Assembly: GCF_002355515.1 (NCBI RefSeq)
Contig: NZ_AP014809.1
Coordinates: 919,501 to 983,500, forward strand
Source of the DNA: Methylorubrum populi
GTDB taxonomy: Bacteria; Pseudomonadota; Alphaproteobacteria; Rhizobiales; Beijerinckiaceae
Reading direction: 5' to 3'
DNA: 64,000 bases
The notes beneath the pieces were generated by a model. That model searched no databases. It saw only the letters and a list, made by a program, of their open reading frames with translations, and was not told where the DNA came from. Each line of letters opens with the position of its first letter. Positions within the stretch are counted from its first letter, which is position 1. The position numbers and the translations under genes were made by a program. Shown piece by piece: positions 27,900 through 36,917 of the stretch.

Positions 27900-28174
27900 C
27901 GGCGATGATGGCGGCGGTGATGATGGTCGTGGCGGTGCGAGCGCATCCGGGTGCGGTAGGCGCGCCGGCCGGGATCGATGCCGAGCACGCCGTTCACACC
28001 GCCCACCGCGCCGCCGACGGCGCCGCCCACGATCCCGCCGATCGGTCCGGCGACGCGATCGCCCTCGGCCGCACCGCGGCGCATGCCGCCCGGAATACCC
28101 TGGGCCTGAGCCTCACCGGCGATGGGCAGGAGGCACAGCATCAAGCCTGCGGCGGCGATGGCGAGACGTCTCAT
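27890..28174 (-). CDS. Small exported glycine-zipper, His/Arg-tailed protein
   Basis: 94 aa. Signal sequence LAIAAAGLMLCLLPIAGEAQAQ, then a Gly-rich segment (GPIGGIVGGAVGGAVGGVNG) that resembles a glycine zipper able to insert in membranes, and a tail rich in His and Arg (RSHRHDHHHRRHHRRYR). Such tails may bind metal or polyanions. Family common in Methylobacterium but function unknown. Confidence 0.65.
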   Translation of the reverse strand: MRRLAIAAAGLMLCLLPIAGEAQAQGIPGGMRRGAAEGDRVAGPIGGIVGGAVGGAVGGVNGVLGIDPGRRAYRTRMRSHRHDHHHRRHHRRYR

Positions 28175-28376
28175 GGCGGAGATTCCTCATTTGTTATCCG
28201 GACTTAACCAGCGCTACGCGCGAGCGGGACGCGACTGGATGCCAGCCAACGAAGCGTAGCCCTTGCCGGTTCCGAGCGACCGGGGCGCCATCCCCAAGTT
28301 CCGGCCTTGGGTTTCAGCCTTGTGTTCTGCTCCCGCACCTCTGCTGCGCATGCGGGAGGCGCCATCCCCGGCTGGA

Positions 28377-28421
28377 GCATCCTCCCGAAAGGTGGTTTGC
28401 GGCTTTCGGAAAAGATGATGC
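28377..28421. repeat. Short dispersed palindrome (ccgaaa-N-tttcgg family), copy 1
   Basis: 45 bp running from gcatcctcccgaaaggtgg to tttcggaaaagatgatgc. The gcatc/gatgc ends are complementary and the core ccgaaa/tttcgg pairs. Relatives lie at 43250, 51130 and 61398. Confidence 0.6.
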
Positions 28422-28432
28422 AAAAACAAAAG

Positions 28433-28477
28433 CCCAGCGCATCGTGCTGGATCCGATATCCAGCACGATGCGCTGGG
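28433..28477. repeat. Perfect 20-bp inverted repeat
   Basis: Arms cccagcgcatcgtgctggat and atccagcacgatgcgctggg are exact reverse complements with a 5-bp spacer ccgat. The stem is long enough to act as a transcription barrier or to be a compact mobile palindrome. Lies 12 bp from copy 1 of the ccgaaa family. Confidence 0.8.
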
Positions 28478-28509
28478 AGGGCCGCCAACGCTCCAGGGTT
28501 GAAACAGAA

Positions 28510-28535
28510 AAGCCGGCCCCTGCGGAGGCCGGCTT
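28510..28535 (-). terminator. Rho-independent terminator of the CYTH gene
   Basis: Arms aagccggcc / ggccggctt around cctgcgga; on the minus strand the stem is followed by ttctgtttc. It lies 37 bp past the stop at 28572. Confidence 0.7.
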
Positions 28536-28571
28536 CCTCAACTCTTGTCGGCCCCTGCGAGCGGCGGCCGG

Positions 28572-29669
28572 TCAGGTCTGCTGCGTGCGCCGGGGACGGA
28601 CCTGCCAGCGCTCGAACGCCTCGGTCACGTCCTCATCGCGGCCCGGCTCCTGCGGGTTGCGGATCGCCGCACCCAGCGCCTTCGAGAGGCTCTCGATGAC
28701 GTCGTCGATGCGTGCATCCGGCGCAAGCCGCTCACCGGCTTCGGCGGCGGGCTTCGGAGCTTCGGCATGCTCGGCCGCCGTCTGAGGCTCGTCCGACTTG
28801 GCCGCCTCGACCGACTCGGAGTGCGCCGGCTCCTCCTCCTCGGCGGGCACCGCCGGCTCGGTCGCCGGCTCCTCGGCCCGGGTCTCTTCGGCCGGCGCGT
28901 GCTCCGCCTTGGGCGCCTCGGGAGCGGGCTCCACTTCGGCCGCGGCCGGGAGGGGCTCTTCGGCGGCCTGAGACTGCTCCTCCGACTTAGTCTCGGCCGA
29001 CGTCGCAGGCTCCGCCACGGCCGCGGCGAGGAGCGCCTCCGGGATCGGAGGGTGACGCGGCGGCTCGGGCGAGCGCGGCGGGACCGAATTGTCCCGAGAC
29101 GGCGTCACCGGCTTCGACGGGGAGAAGGGCGGGCGATTGGAGCCGAAGCGCGGCTCGATCAGGTCGAGCACCGCGTCCAGAGCGGCGTTGCTGAGGGGGA
29201 TGTCGCCGGGGGTCGGGACGCCGGTCAGCGCGATCGACTGGCCGTCATAGGCCTTGTCCGTCGTCACCTCGGCGCCGAACCAGACCGGCGGCGTGAAGCC
29301 CTGGGCGGCGGCCGCGTCGGGGAAGACGAGGCTGACAATGTCGAGGCCTGACGGGCGCACGTAGCGATCGACCAGCGCCTCGACCGAGCCGCCGAGGGAA
29401 ACCGTGGTGCGCTCGTAGACGGCCCGGCCCTGGCAGACGTCGAGCAGCGCGTCGCCGTGGGCGCGCGGTACCTCGGTGCGCTCCTCGGCCATCGCGCCCT
29501 CGGCTCCGGTCATCAGCACGAGGAAGCAGTTGGTGCCCTGCAGGCGGACGAACGAGGTCCGCCCGGCCTGCGGCGCGAAGTAGCCCTCGGTGACGCGGGA
29601 TCCGCCCCGCTCCTTCCGCAGGAGGCGGACCAGAGAGGGCGCCACGAGAAACCGGCGAACGACACTCAT
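28572..29669 (-). CDS. Degenerate CYTH-domain protein with Pro/Glu/Ala-rich tail
   Basis: 365 aa. Residues 1-155 follow the CYTH (triphosphate tunnel) layout: VVRRFLVAPS, RVTEGYFAP, SFVRLQGTNCFLVLMTG, and FTPPVWFGAEVTTDKAYDGQSIAL. But the ExExK signature is lost (SVVRR), and the strand that normally holds a triphosphate-binding Lys ends in MTG. This suggests binding without hydrolysis. From ~190 on the chain is acidic, Pro/Ala/Glu-rich and disordered, ending in a short helical segment (IDDVIESLSKALGAAIRN). Family call is by pattern only. Confidence 0.6.
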   Translation of the reverse strand: MSVVRRFLVAPSLVRLLRKERGGSRVTEGYFAPQAGRTSFVRLQGTNCFLVLMTGAEGAMAEERTEVPRAHGDALLDVCQGRAVYERTTVSLGGSVEALVDRYVRPSGLDIVSLVFPDAAAAQGFTPPVWFGAEVTTDKAYDGQSIALTGVPTPGDIPLSNAALDAVLDLIEPRFGSNRPPFSPSKPVTPSRDNSVPPRSPEPPRHPPIPEALLAAAVAEPATSAETKSEEQSQAAEEPLPAAAEVEPAPEAPKAEHAPAEETRAEEPATEPAVPAEEEEPAHSESVEAAKSDEPQTAAEHAEAPKPAAEAGERLAPDARIDDVIESLSKALGAAIRNPQEPGRDEDVTEAFERWQVRPRRTQQT

Positions 29670-29885
29670 TCACTTCCCTCCGCGGGTCGGCATGCACCGG
29701 TCCGGGACCGGCCCGGACGCTCGGCCTTCGGGAAACCGATCCGGAGCGGGATCGGCGGCCGCCCACCGTATCGGACAGGGGCGGTTCGCGAAGACCGGGG
29801 CGTTAACCTCTTCTTCAAGGGACCTTCATGGCGAAGTGTTGAGCCCGAAACAACCGCGCGGCAAGCCTGGAGGCAGAAAAGGCGT

Positions 29886-29915
29886 GGAATTCATGGGACG
29901 AAGCCCATGGATTCC
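29886..29915 (-). terminator. Hairpin terminator downstream of msrB
   Basis: Arms ggaattcatggg / cccatggattcc (one mismatch) with loop acgaag, just after the msrB stop at 29923. On the minus strand it is followed by acgccttttct. Confidence 0.5.
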
Positions 29916-29922
29916 GCTGGGT

Positions 29923-30339
29923 TCAACCCTCCGGCTCGAAGCCGAGGGCGACGCCGTTCATGCAGTAGCGCAGCCCCGTCGGCGCCGGTCCGTCCTCGAA
30001 AACGTGCCCGAGATGCCCCTTGCAGCGGGCGCAATGCACCTCGGTGCGGGTCATCCAGTGGCTGCGGTCGACCTGCGTCTCGACCGCACCGTCGAGCGGC
30101 GCGAAGAAGCTCGGCCAACCGCTGCCCGACTCGTACTTGGTGCCGCTCTCGAACAGCGGGGCGCCGCATCCGGCGCAGAAGAAGGTCCCGGAGCGCTTCT
30201 CGGCGTTGAGGCCGCTCGTGCCGGCCCGCTCGGTGCCGTGCTCGCGCAGCACGCGATATTGTTCAGGTGTCAGCGTCGCGCGCCACTCGTCTTCCGTACG
30301 AAGTCCGGGATCTTGCCCGATGACGTCGGATCCGGCCAT
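29923..30339 (-). CDS. msrB: Peptide-methionine (R)-S-oxide reductase
   Basis: 138 aa. It reduces the R form of oxidised methionine in proteins. Two CxxC zinc sites ([10 protein letters not shown] and [12 protein letters not shown]), the SGSGWPSF motif, and the catalytic Cys in [10 protein letters not shown] are all present. ATG at 30339 has GAGG nine bases upstream and was chosen over the in-frame ATG at 30366. Stand-alone MsrB; no msrA seen in the window. Confidence 0.95.
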   Translation of the reverse strand: MAGSDVIGQDPGLRTEDEWRATLTPEQYRVLREHGTERAGTSGLNAEKRSGTFFCAGCGAPLFESGTKYESGSGWPSFFAPLDGAVETQVDRSHWMTRTEVHCARCKGHLGHVFEDGPAPTGLRYCMNGVALGFEPEG

Positions 30340-30444
30340 TGTCGCGTTCCTCGGTTCGTTTCTCATTCGGCAAGATGGTGCCGGGCACCGCTTGTCACGA
30401 GTGCGACCCTGTCGCGCAAGAACCGATGATATGTTGTCCGAACC

Positions 30445-31599
30445 TCAGGCCGCCGCGCCCACGGTGTCGGCCATGCGCGCGCCGCGCTGTCCCAGCGGCT
30501 TCTGCGGGCTCGTGGTCGAATCGCGGGCGGTCTGGTGCTCGATCTCGGCGTTGATCTCGCCGCCGAGCAGCACGATCGTCGCCGAGATCCAGATCCAGGT
30601 CATGAAGCCGATCACCGCGCCGAGCGAGCCATAGGTCTCGTTGTAGTTGCCGAAATTGGCGACGTACCAGGAGAACAGGATCGATGCGACGAGCCAGAGC
30701 AGGCCCGCCACCACGCTGCCCGCGCCGACCCAGCGCCAGCGCGCCCGCTCCCGGCTCGGGCCGTAGCGGTAGAGCACGGCGAGCCCGCCGAGCAGGACGA
30801 GGAGCAGCACCGGCCAGCGCGCCATGGCGATGAGGCGGGCGCCGTCGCCGAGGCCGAGGAAGTTGAATACCACCGGCAGCACGACGATCGACATCAGCGC
30901 CAGGATGATGAACAGCAGGGCGCCCGCGGTGAAGGTGAGCGAGCGGACGTTAAGCCAGAAGAAGTTGCGCTTCTCCTCCTCCTCGTAGACCACGTTGAGC
31001 GCATCGAACATCGCCTTCATGGCGGCGTTGGCGCTCCACAGCGACAGCGTCAGGCTGGTGAAGAAGGTGAAGCCGAGCGCGCCTCCGCCCTTGGCGGCGA
31101 TCCGCTTGACCTGCTCGCCGATGATGTCGATGGCGCTCTCCGGCAGCACGCCGTGCAGCGTGGCGAGGTGGACGTTGATCGTGTTCACATCGGCCACCAG
31201 CCCGTAGCAGGTGACGAGCGCGGCGATCGCCGGAAACAGCGACAGCAGGGTGTAGAAGGTCACGCCCGCCGCCACCGAGAGCACCCGGTCCTTGTTGAAT
31301 TCCAGGTAGACCCGCGTGGCGATGTCCCACCAGCCGGGAGACGGGATCTCGCCGGGATGGTCGGCGGCACGCCCGCGGTCCTGCTGCGTCGCCGCCACCC
31401 AGCGGGCGGAACGGCCTTCGTGGGAATGGGCGCCGCCGTTGTGCTCCTTCGCCTCCGGCTGCTCCGGCGGCTCCTCGTCGGGCCGGCGCCGGGGCGCGGC
31501 GGCGAGCGCGACCAGAGCCGCGCCCATCATCAGGGTCCAGAGCACGGAGGCCATGCCCTCCGCAGGGGAACGGGGCGGGGTCGGGGGAGAGGACGGCAT
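30445..31599 (-). CDS. YihY/BrkB family membrane protein
   Basis: 384 aa. A polar N-terminal extension of ~85 residues is followed by the family core: AAGVTFYTLLSLFPAIAAL, TLSLWSANAAMKAMFDALN, and helices such as ALLFIILALMSIVVLPVVF and GAVIGFMTWIWISATIVLLGGEIN. Six membrane helices in total. It was once called ribonuclease BN, which is not supported. Function unknown; other members are linked with envelope integrity. Start uncertain because the extension is low complexity. Confidence 0.87.
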   Translation of the reverse strand: MPSSPPTPPRSPAEGMASVLWTLMMGAALVALAAAPRRRPDEEPPEQPEAKEHNGGAHSHEGRSARWVAATQQDRGRAADHPGEIPSPGWWDIATRVYLEFNKDRVLSVAAGVTFYTLLSLFPAIAALVTCYGLVADVNTINVHLATLHGVLPESAIDIIGEQVKRIAAKGGGALGFTFFTSLTLSLWSANAAMKAMFDALNVVYEEEEKRNFFWLNVRSLTFTAGALLFIILALMSIVVLPVVFNFLGLGDGARLIAMARWPVLLLVLLGGLAVLYRYGPSRERARWRWVGAGSVVAGLLWLVASILFSWYVANFGNYNETYGSLGAVIGFMTWIWISATIVLLGGEINAEIEHQTARDSTTSPQKPLGQRGARMADTVGAAA

Positions 31600-31742
31600 C
31601 GCTCGGCGGGGTCGGGCGCACGCGCCTTGAGGGACGCGCCTTGAGTGAGACGCGGTTCAACCCCGGATCAGGCTTGGCCGTTCCCTCGAAGCCGGATCAT
31701 CCCCCGATAAGATCCGGGTCGGATCGGGCGATGAGGCGGCCG

Positions 31743-33209
31743 TCAGCCGCCCTCGCGCTCCGGCAGCGGCGCCTCGACGGTGAGAACGAGGCCGCGGGCG
31801 CGGTAATCGATCTTGGCCTCGCCGCCGAACTCGGCGGCCAGCACCCGCTCGATCATCCGCGTGCCGAAGCCGACCCGGGATGGCTTCTCGACCGGTGGAC
31901 CGTCGAGTTCCTCCCAGCGCATCAGCAGGCGCTTGGGCGCCGTCCCTTCGATTTCCCAGTTGAGGATCACCCGGCCCGAATCGTTCGAGAGGCCGCCGTA
32001 CTTCACCGCATTGGTGGCGAGTTCGTGCAGGGCCATCACCATGGCGAGGGTCAGGCGGGAGGTGAGGCGCACCTCCGGCCCGCCGACCCGGATGCGGTTG
32101 CGCGGGCTGACCCGGAAAGGCTGCAGGGCGCTCTCCACCGCCTCGGCCAGGGTCACGCCGGCGGTCGCCTCCGACGTCAGGATGTCGTGGGCGGTGGCGA
32201 GCGAGTTGAGGCGCGCATCGAGCGTGCGGCGGGCGTCGTCCAGGGAGGCGGCGTTGCGCAGGGTCTGGTGGGCGATCGACTGGACCGTGGCGATGGAGTT
32301 CTTCACCCGGTGCTTCATCTCGGCGGCGAGCAGGGCGCGCTGCTCATCGGCCCGCTTGCGTTCGGTCACGTCGAGCGAGATGCCGGCCATGGAGAGCGGC
32401 GCCCCGTCCGCCCGGTAATAGGCCCGGCCGCGCAGCTGCACCCAGCGCACCTCGCCGCAGGGCGCCGAGACGCGGTGCTCGACGTCGTAATCGGACCGGC
32501 GATCGATGGCGGCCTTCATCGCCGCCTGCATCCGTTCGCGATCCTCCGGCACCACGGCCTCGACGAGATCGTCGTAGGTGAAGGGCTCGCCCAGAGGACG
32601 GCCGAAATTCTGCTTGCACAGGTCCGAGGCGACGAGGCGGCGCTCGGCGAGGTCGAGGCTCCAGGCGCCGAGCCGGCCGGCCGCCAGCATGAATTCGAGG
32701 CGATGCTCGCTGCGGGTGAGGTCGTCGTTGCGGCGCTCGACCTCCTGTTCCAGGGCGTCGCGGTCGCGCTGGAGACGCACCATGCGGTCGCGCTCCAGGG
32801 TGACGTCGAACTGCGAGGCGAAGAAGTAGGTGAGTTGCCCCTCGTCGTCGAAGACCGGCGAGATCAGGAGGCGGTTCCAGAACACCTCGCCGCTCTTCTT
32901 GTGGTTCAGCAGCTCGAGCTCGATCGGCACCCGCCGCTCGATCGCGTCGCGGATGCGCGCCACATCGCGCGGATCCGTCTCCGTCCCCTGCAGGAAGCGG
33001 CAGTTGCGGCCGAGGATCTCGTCGCGGCCGTAGCCGGTCAGCTTGATGAAGGCCTCATTGACGAAGATGATCGGGTTGTCGGCCCGGTGCGGGTCGGTGA
33101 TGAGCATCGGCATCCGCGTCGCCTTGACGGCGGCGGCGAACGGATCGGAGCTGTCGGAGACGCGGACCAGCTCGGCAGCGATCCGGTCCTGCTCGGTACT
33201 GCTGGTCAC
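31743..33209 (-). CDS. LOV/PAS HWE-family sensor histidine kinase
   Basis: 488 aa, soluble. An N-terminal LOV domain has the flavin-adduct motif GRNCRFLQG with the photoactive Cys and [12 protein letters not shown] second PAS domain (about residues 175-300) follows a coiled linker. The kinase core is HWE type: [23 protein letters not shown] with the phospho-His, [14 protein letters not shown] as N box and [10 protein letters not shown] with the Trp-x-Glu. Blue light probably controls autophosphorylation. GTG at 33209 was preferred to GTG 33245 because GGAG lies 12 nt upstream. No cognate regulator adjacent. Confidence 0.9.
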   Translation of the reverse strand: MTSSTEQDRIAAELVRVSDSSDPFAAAVKATRMPMLITDPHRADNPIIFVNEAFIKLTGYGRDEILGRNCRFLQGTETDPRDVARIRDAIERRVPIELELLNHKKSGEVFWNRLLISPVFDDEGQLTYFFASQFDVTLERDRMVRLQRDRDALEQEVERRNDDLTRSEHRLEFMLAAGRLGAWSLDLAERRLVASDLCKQNFGRPLGEPFTYDDLVEAVVPEDRERMQAAMKAAIDRRSDYDVEHRVSAPCGEVRWVQLRGRAYYRADGAPLSMAGISLDVTERKRADEQRALLAAEMKHRVKNSIATVQSIAHQTLRNAASLDDARRTLDARLNSLATAHDILTSEATAGVTLAEAVESALQPFRVSPRNRIRVGGPEVRLTSRLTLAMVMALHELATNAVKYGGLSNDSGRVILNWEIEGTAPKRLLMRWEELDGPPVEKPSRVGFGTRMIERVLAAEFGGEAKIDYRARGLVLTVEAPLPEREGG

Positions 33210-33458
33210 GTTCGAAGAAAACTCCGCGGTTCGGACAAGACACACACCGCGGGCTCGCAGCGGCCGATGTGCCGCCGGGACGGCTCACCCCCGGAACCAT
33301 GCGGCCCGCTCTTATCACCGGCACGGCGAAGCATCGCATCACAGGCTTGAGAGCGCCAGGGCCGCGAGTGCGCGCCGTGTCGGTTCAGGAAGACCCGGCG
33401 GCGGTCGCTCCGCCCCACGCTTGACCGCCCGCGGCCACAACCGTCACGAGGCCGGCCG

Positions 33459-34991
33459 TCAGCCGCGATAGAGGTCGGCATGGGCCTCGCGCAAAAGATT
33501 TTTCTGCACCTTGCCCATGGCGTTGCGGGGCAATTCGGCCGCGAACAGCACGCGCTTGGGGCACTTGTACTTGGCCAGACGGCCCTCCAGGGCCGCGAGG
33601 ACCGACGCCTCGTCGGGTGCGCCCTCGCCCGGCACCACCACCGCCGTCACCCCCTCGCCGAAATCGGGATGGGCGAGACCGATCACCGCGGATTCGACGA
33701 CGCCCGGAAGCGCGTCGATCTCGGTCTCGATCTCCTTGGGATAGACGTTGTAGCCGCCGGTGATGATGAGGTCCTTGCCGCGGCCGACGATGTGAACGTA
33801 GCCGTCGCGGTCGATCTTGCCGAGATCGCCCGTGATGAAGAACCCGTCCACCTTCAGCTCGGCGGCGGTCTTCTCCGGCATGCGCCAGTAGCCCTGGAAC
33901 ACGTTCGGGCCCTTGACCTCGATCATCCCGACCTCCTCGGGGCCGAGCGGCGCGCCGGTCTCGGGCTCGACCACGCGCAGCGTCACCCCCGGCAGCGGGA
34001 AGCCGACCGTGCCGGCCCGCCGCGCGCCCTCGTAGGGGTTCGAGGTGTTCATGTTGGTCTCGGTCATGCCGTAGCGTTCGAGGATGGCGTGTCCGGTGCG
34101 CTGCTGCCACTCCCGATGCGTCTCAGCCAGGAGCGGCGCGGAGCCCGAGACGAACAGGCGCATGCGAGCCGCCACCTCCCGGTCGAGGCCGGGCTCCTTC
34201 AGGAGGCGGGTGTAGAAAGTCGGCACCCCCATCATCACGGTGGCCCGCGGCATCAGCTCCAGGATCTTCTTCGCATCCAGCCGCGGCAGGAACAGCATCG
34301 TGCCGCCGGTGGCCAGAACGATGTTGGTGGCCACGAACAGCCCGTGGGTGTGGAACACCGGCAGGGCGTGGATCAGCACGTCCCGCTCGGTGAAGTGCCA
34401 GTACTGCGCGAGCGTCAGGGCGTTCGATGCCAGGTTGTCGTGGCTCAGCATGGCGCCCTTGGAGCGCCCGGTCGTGCCCGAGGTGTAGAGGATCGCGGCG
34501 AGGTCGTCGGGTCCGCGCACGACGTCGGCGAAGTCGGGCGCCGCCGCGTCGGCGGCCTCGGCCATGCTGCCGTGCCCGGCGGCGTCGAGGGTGCGCAGTT
34601 GCGGGACGCCGGCCTGCGCGGCGACCGCCGACAGGTCGGCCTCGCGGGCCGGGTCGCACACGAACAGCGCCGGCTCCGCGTCGCCGAGGAAGTAGGCGAT
34701 CTCGGGTCCGGTATAGGCGGTGTTGAGCGGCAGGAAGACTGCGCCTGCCCGCACCGCGCCGAGATAGAGGAAGATCACCTCGGCACTCTTCTCGACCTGC
34801 ACCGCGACCCGGTCGCCGGGCTTCACGCCGAGGGTCTGGAGGGCGTTCGCGTAGGCGCCCGAGCGGGCTATCAGGTCGGCATAGGTGTAGCGCGCGCCGT
34901 CCGGCGTCTCGATGAAGACCTTGGCGCCCGGCTCGGCCGGACAATGGGTGCGCACGAGGCCGAACAGGTGGTTGACGGTCGGATCGGCCAT
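33459..34991 (-). CDS. matB: Malonyl-CoA synthetase / acyl-CoA synthetase
   Basis: 510 aa ANL superfamily enzyme: activates malonate (or methylmalonate) to its CoA thioester with ATP. P-loop YTSGTTGRSKGAMLSH, ALPVFHTHGLFV, LERYGMTETNMN, GYWRMPEKT, the hinge GYNVYPKEIE and the catalytic Lys in GKVQKNLLRE are visible. TEXNMNTSNPYEG is typical of malonyl-CoA synthetases. ATG at 34991. No malonyl-CoA decarboxylase (matA) is adjacent, so its role may be malonate detoxification or supply. Substrate is inferred. Confidence 0.85.
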   Translation of the reverse strand: MADPTVNHLFGLVRTHCPAEPGAKVFIETPDGARYTYADLIARSGAYANALQTLGVKPGDRVAVQVEKSAEVIFLYLGAVRAGAVFLPLNTAYTGPEIAYFLGDAEPALFVCDPAREADLSAVAAQAGVPQLRTLDAAGHGSMAEAADAAAPDFADVVRGPDDLAAILYTSGTTGRSKGAMLSHDNLASNALTLAQYWHFTERDVLIHALPVFHTHGLFVATNIVLATGGTMLFLPRLDAKKILELMPRATVMMGVPTFYTRLLKEPGLDREVAARMRLFVSGSAPLLAETHREWQQRTGHAILERYGMTETNMNTSNPYEGARRAGTVGFPLPGVTLRVVEPETGAPLGPEEVGMIEVKGPNVFQGYWRMPEKTAAELKVDGFFITGDLGKIDRDGYVHIVGRGKDLIITGGYNVYPKEIETEIDALPGVVESAVIGLAHPDFGEGVTAVVVPGEGAPDEASVLAALEGRLAKYKCPKRVLFAAELPRNAMGKVQKNLLREAHADLYRG

Positions 34992-35014
34992 CGCGGGTTT
35001 CCTCAGCAATTGTC

Positions 35015-35066
35015 CTTCGCCTGATCCTTGCGCCTGATCCGCGTGCCCGATCCCTGCGCCCGATCC
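35015..35066. repeat. Four 13-bp tandem repeats upstream of matB
   Basis: Units cttcgcctgatcc, ttgcgcctgatcc, gcgtgcccgatcc and ctgcgcccgatcc lie head to tail 24 bp before the matB ATG, in its likely leader or promoter. A degraded fifth unit may follow. Confidence 0.75.
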
Positions 35067-35269
35067 TTGCGATGAAATCTTCGCCCTCCGCATTGGCGCG
35101 GGCGTGCCCTTCGTTCAAGCGGGAACGATCGGGAAAGATCTTCGGCCGGTCTCAAGCCAGCCGCCCTGTCAGCCTCATTCCCGGGCCGGACGATCCCTTC
35201 GGGACCGCGGATCCGGGCTCTGCCCGAGCACCGCCCCCAATCGCCGCGCAGACGGGCCGATCGGTGCTG

Positions 35270-35722
35270 TCACTCCGTCGGGATGCGACCGACCGAGCAG
35301 AGCGTGCGCAGGGCCCCGGCGCTGTCGGTGTAGCAGCTCGCCGACCAACCGTTCTGCTGGATGAAGGATTTGCGGCCCTCGCGCAGGGCGGTCTGGTAGG
35401 CGCGGGCCAGGATCGGCTGCACGGTCGCGGCCGGCTCGCCGACGACGAGCTCGGCGGCGATCGTCAGCTCGCGAAAATACTCGGCGGAGGGCGAAGGATC
35501 GCTTGAGGAAGCCTGCACGATGGGCTGCGCGCGGCAGGTGAGATCGAGCCGCACCCCGCTCGCCGCCCTCACGTCGATGCTCGGCCCGACCCGACGGCCG
35601 GCCTTCTTCGCCCCGGTCGCCTGGGCGATGCGGGCGGCGAGGGCATCGCACGCGTCGGCCTGCGCGGCGGCCGGTGCGACCGGGGACAGAAGAAGCAGGA
35701 CGGAGAGAAGCGGGCGAAGCAT
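35270..35722 (-). CDS. Exported hypothetical protein
   Basis: 150 aa. Signal sequence LLSVLLLLSPVAPAAAQA, mature ~130 residues with four Cys (ADACDAL, DLTCRAQ, SASCYTD, RTLCSV) that may form two disulfides. The middle holds FRELTIAAELVVGEPAATVQPILARAYQTAL, seen in two helix-like halves. Family not recognised; the layout suggests a periplasmic protein. It is upstream of matB in the same direction but 278 bp away. Confidence 0.7.
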   Translation of the reverse strand: MLRPLLSVLLLLSPVAPAAAQADACDALAARIAQATGAKKAGRRVGPSIDVRAASGVRLDLTCRAQPIVQASSSDPSPSAEYFRELTIAAELVVGEPAATVQPILARAYQTALREGRKSFIQQNGWSASCYTDSAGALRTLCSVGRIPTE

Positions 35723-36055
35723 GGCGGCGGTTCAGTCTCGAGGTCGCAAGTCCCGGCCCGTCGCCCCCCCTCGGGTCGTCGGCGGCTCGGGTCGTTGCCG
35801 GCCTTCTTAGGATATCGGCCCTGCGATGGCTCGCGCTTTTCCGCGATCGTGCAGGGGTGACATCCTCATCCCCACCTGGCCTCGTGCTCGCCTGTGGATG
35901 GTTTCGAGACGCGTCCGAGCCTGCAGAGCCTTGCTCTGTGGACAGGCGCTGTGGACGGATGTGGAGGGCTGGCCGGGCTTGACCCTGGGCGACCCGCAAC
36001 CGAAACCTGCCCCGCCGCGCCGGAAGACGCGCGGGACAAGAGTAGAGGTGCGAGG
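35723..36055. other. Divergent intergenic region
   Basis: Lies between the minus-strand exported protein and the collagen-like gene, so it should hold two promoters. No gene recognised. Four TGTGGA hexamers occur at 35893, 35937, 35950 and 35960. Confidence 0.5.
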
Positions 36056-36910
36056 ATGCCGAAGACGCGGAGCCTGGGACGTTGGCGCCCGACGCGCGCG
36101 CCGATCCTGATCGCGCTGGGCCTCGCCCTCGCGGGGCCGGCGGCCCAGGCGCAGGCCCCTTCCCAGGACGATTCCGCCGTGCCGTCGCGACCGGCCCGCA
36201 CCCGCGCGAAGGCACCGAGCCAGCCGGTCCAGCCGATCCAGATCTGGGATGCGCGCATCGAGGGCGGCAACCTGCAGATCACCGGCAGCGTGCGCAGGAG
36301 CGGCGTGACGGTGATCCTCGACGACGACATCTCCGTCCTCTCCGACCGGCGCGGACGCTTCGAGTTCCGTCTGCCCTACCGGCCCGCGACCTGCGTCGCG
36401 GTGATCAAGGCCGGCGAGGACGAGCGCGAGGCGGTGGTCGCCAACTGCGCGCCGGAGGGACCGGCCGGTAAGGCGGGCGAGCCCGGTCCGGCCGGGCCGC
36501 AGGGCAATGCCGGAATCCAGGGCCCGCCCGGTCCCGCGGGTTCCGCGGGGACGAAGGGAGAGGCCGGCCCGAAGGGCGAGGCGGGGCCGCAGGGTGCGGC
36601 GGGCCCGGCCGGGCCGCCCGGACCCAGGGGGGAACAGGGCCCCAAAGGCGCGCAGGGTCCGGCGGGCGAACGCGGCCCCAGGGGTGAGGCGGGCGCGAAA
36701 GCCGAGGCTGCCGCGACGGTGCCGGCCCCGTTCCGCGTCGTCCGGGCACGGGCCTGCACCGAGGCGGGCTGCACGCTCGGCTGCGATGCGGGCGAGGTTC
36801 TGGCCTCCGCCACCTGTCAGACCGGCGGCGCGGCAACCCTGGAGGGGGAAACCAAGGCGTCGTGCCCGGCCGGCAGCGGCGGCATGGTCGGGATCTGCGC
36901 CCGGCCCTGA
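36056..36910 (+). CDS. Exported collagen-like protein
   Basis: 284 aa. Signal sequence [19 protein letters not shown] (residues ~16-34), a globular part with [17 protein letters not shown] and [19 protein letters not shown] that looks like a beta-sandwich, then an uninterrupted run of about 27 Gly-X-Y triplets (residues ~133-215). The C-terminal ~65 residues hold six Cys ([34 protein letters not shown]). Pro is frequent in X and Lys/Arg/Glu in both, as in bacterial triple helices. ATG 36056 has GAGG upstream. Probably a trimeric secreted or surface protein. Confidence 0.85.
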   Translation: MPKTRSLGRWRPTRAPILIALGLALAGPAAQAQAPSQDDSAVPSRPARTRAKAPSQPVQPIQIWDARIEGGNLQITGSVRRSGVTVILDDDISVLSDRRGRFEFRLPYRPATCVAVIKAGEDEREAVVANCAPEGPAGKAGEPGPAGPQGNAGIQGPPGPAGSAGTKGEAGPKGEAGPQGAAGPAGPPGPRGEQGPKGAQGPAGERGPRGEAGAKAEAAATVPAPFRVVRARACTEAGCTLGCDAGEVLASATCQTGGAATLEGETKASCPAGSGGMVGICARP

Positions 36911-36917
36911 GCGGGGC

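Larger units (their letters stand above)
28175..28571. other. Intergenic stretch rich in palindromes
   Basis: No gene recognised. It contains a 45-bp dispersed palindrome (28377-28421), a perfect 20-bp inverted repeat (28433-28477) and a terminator for the gene at 28572. Confidence 0.6.
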
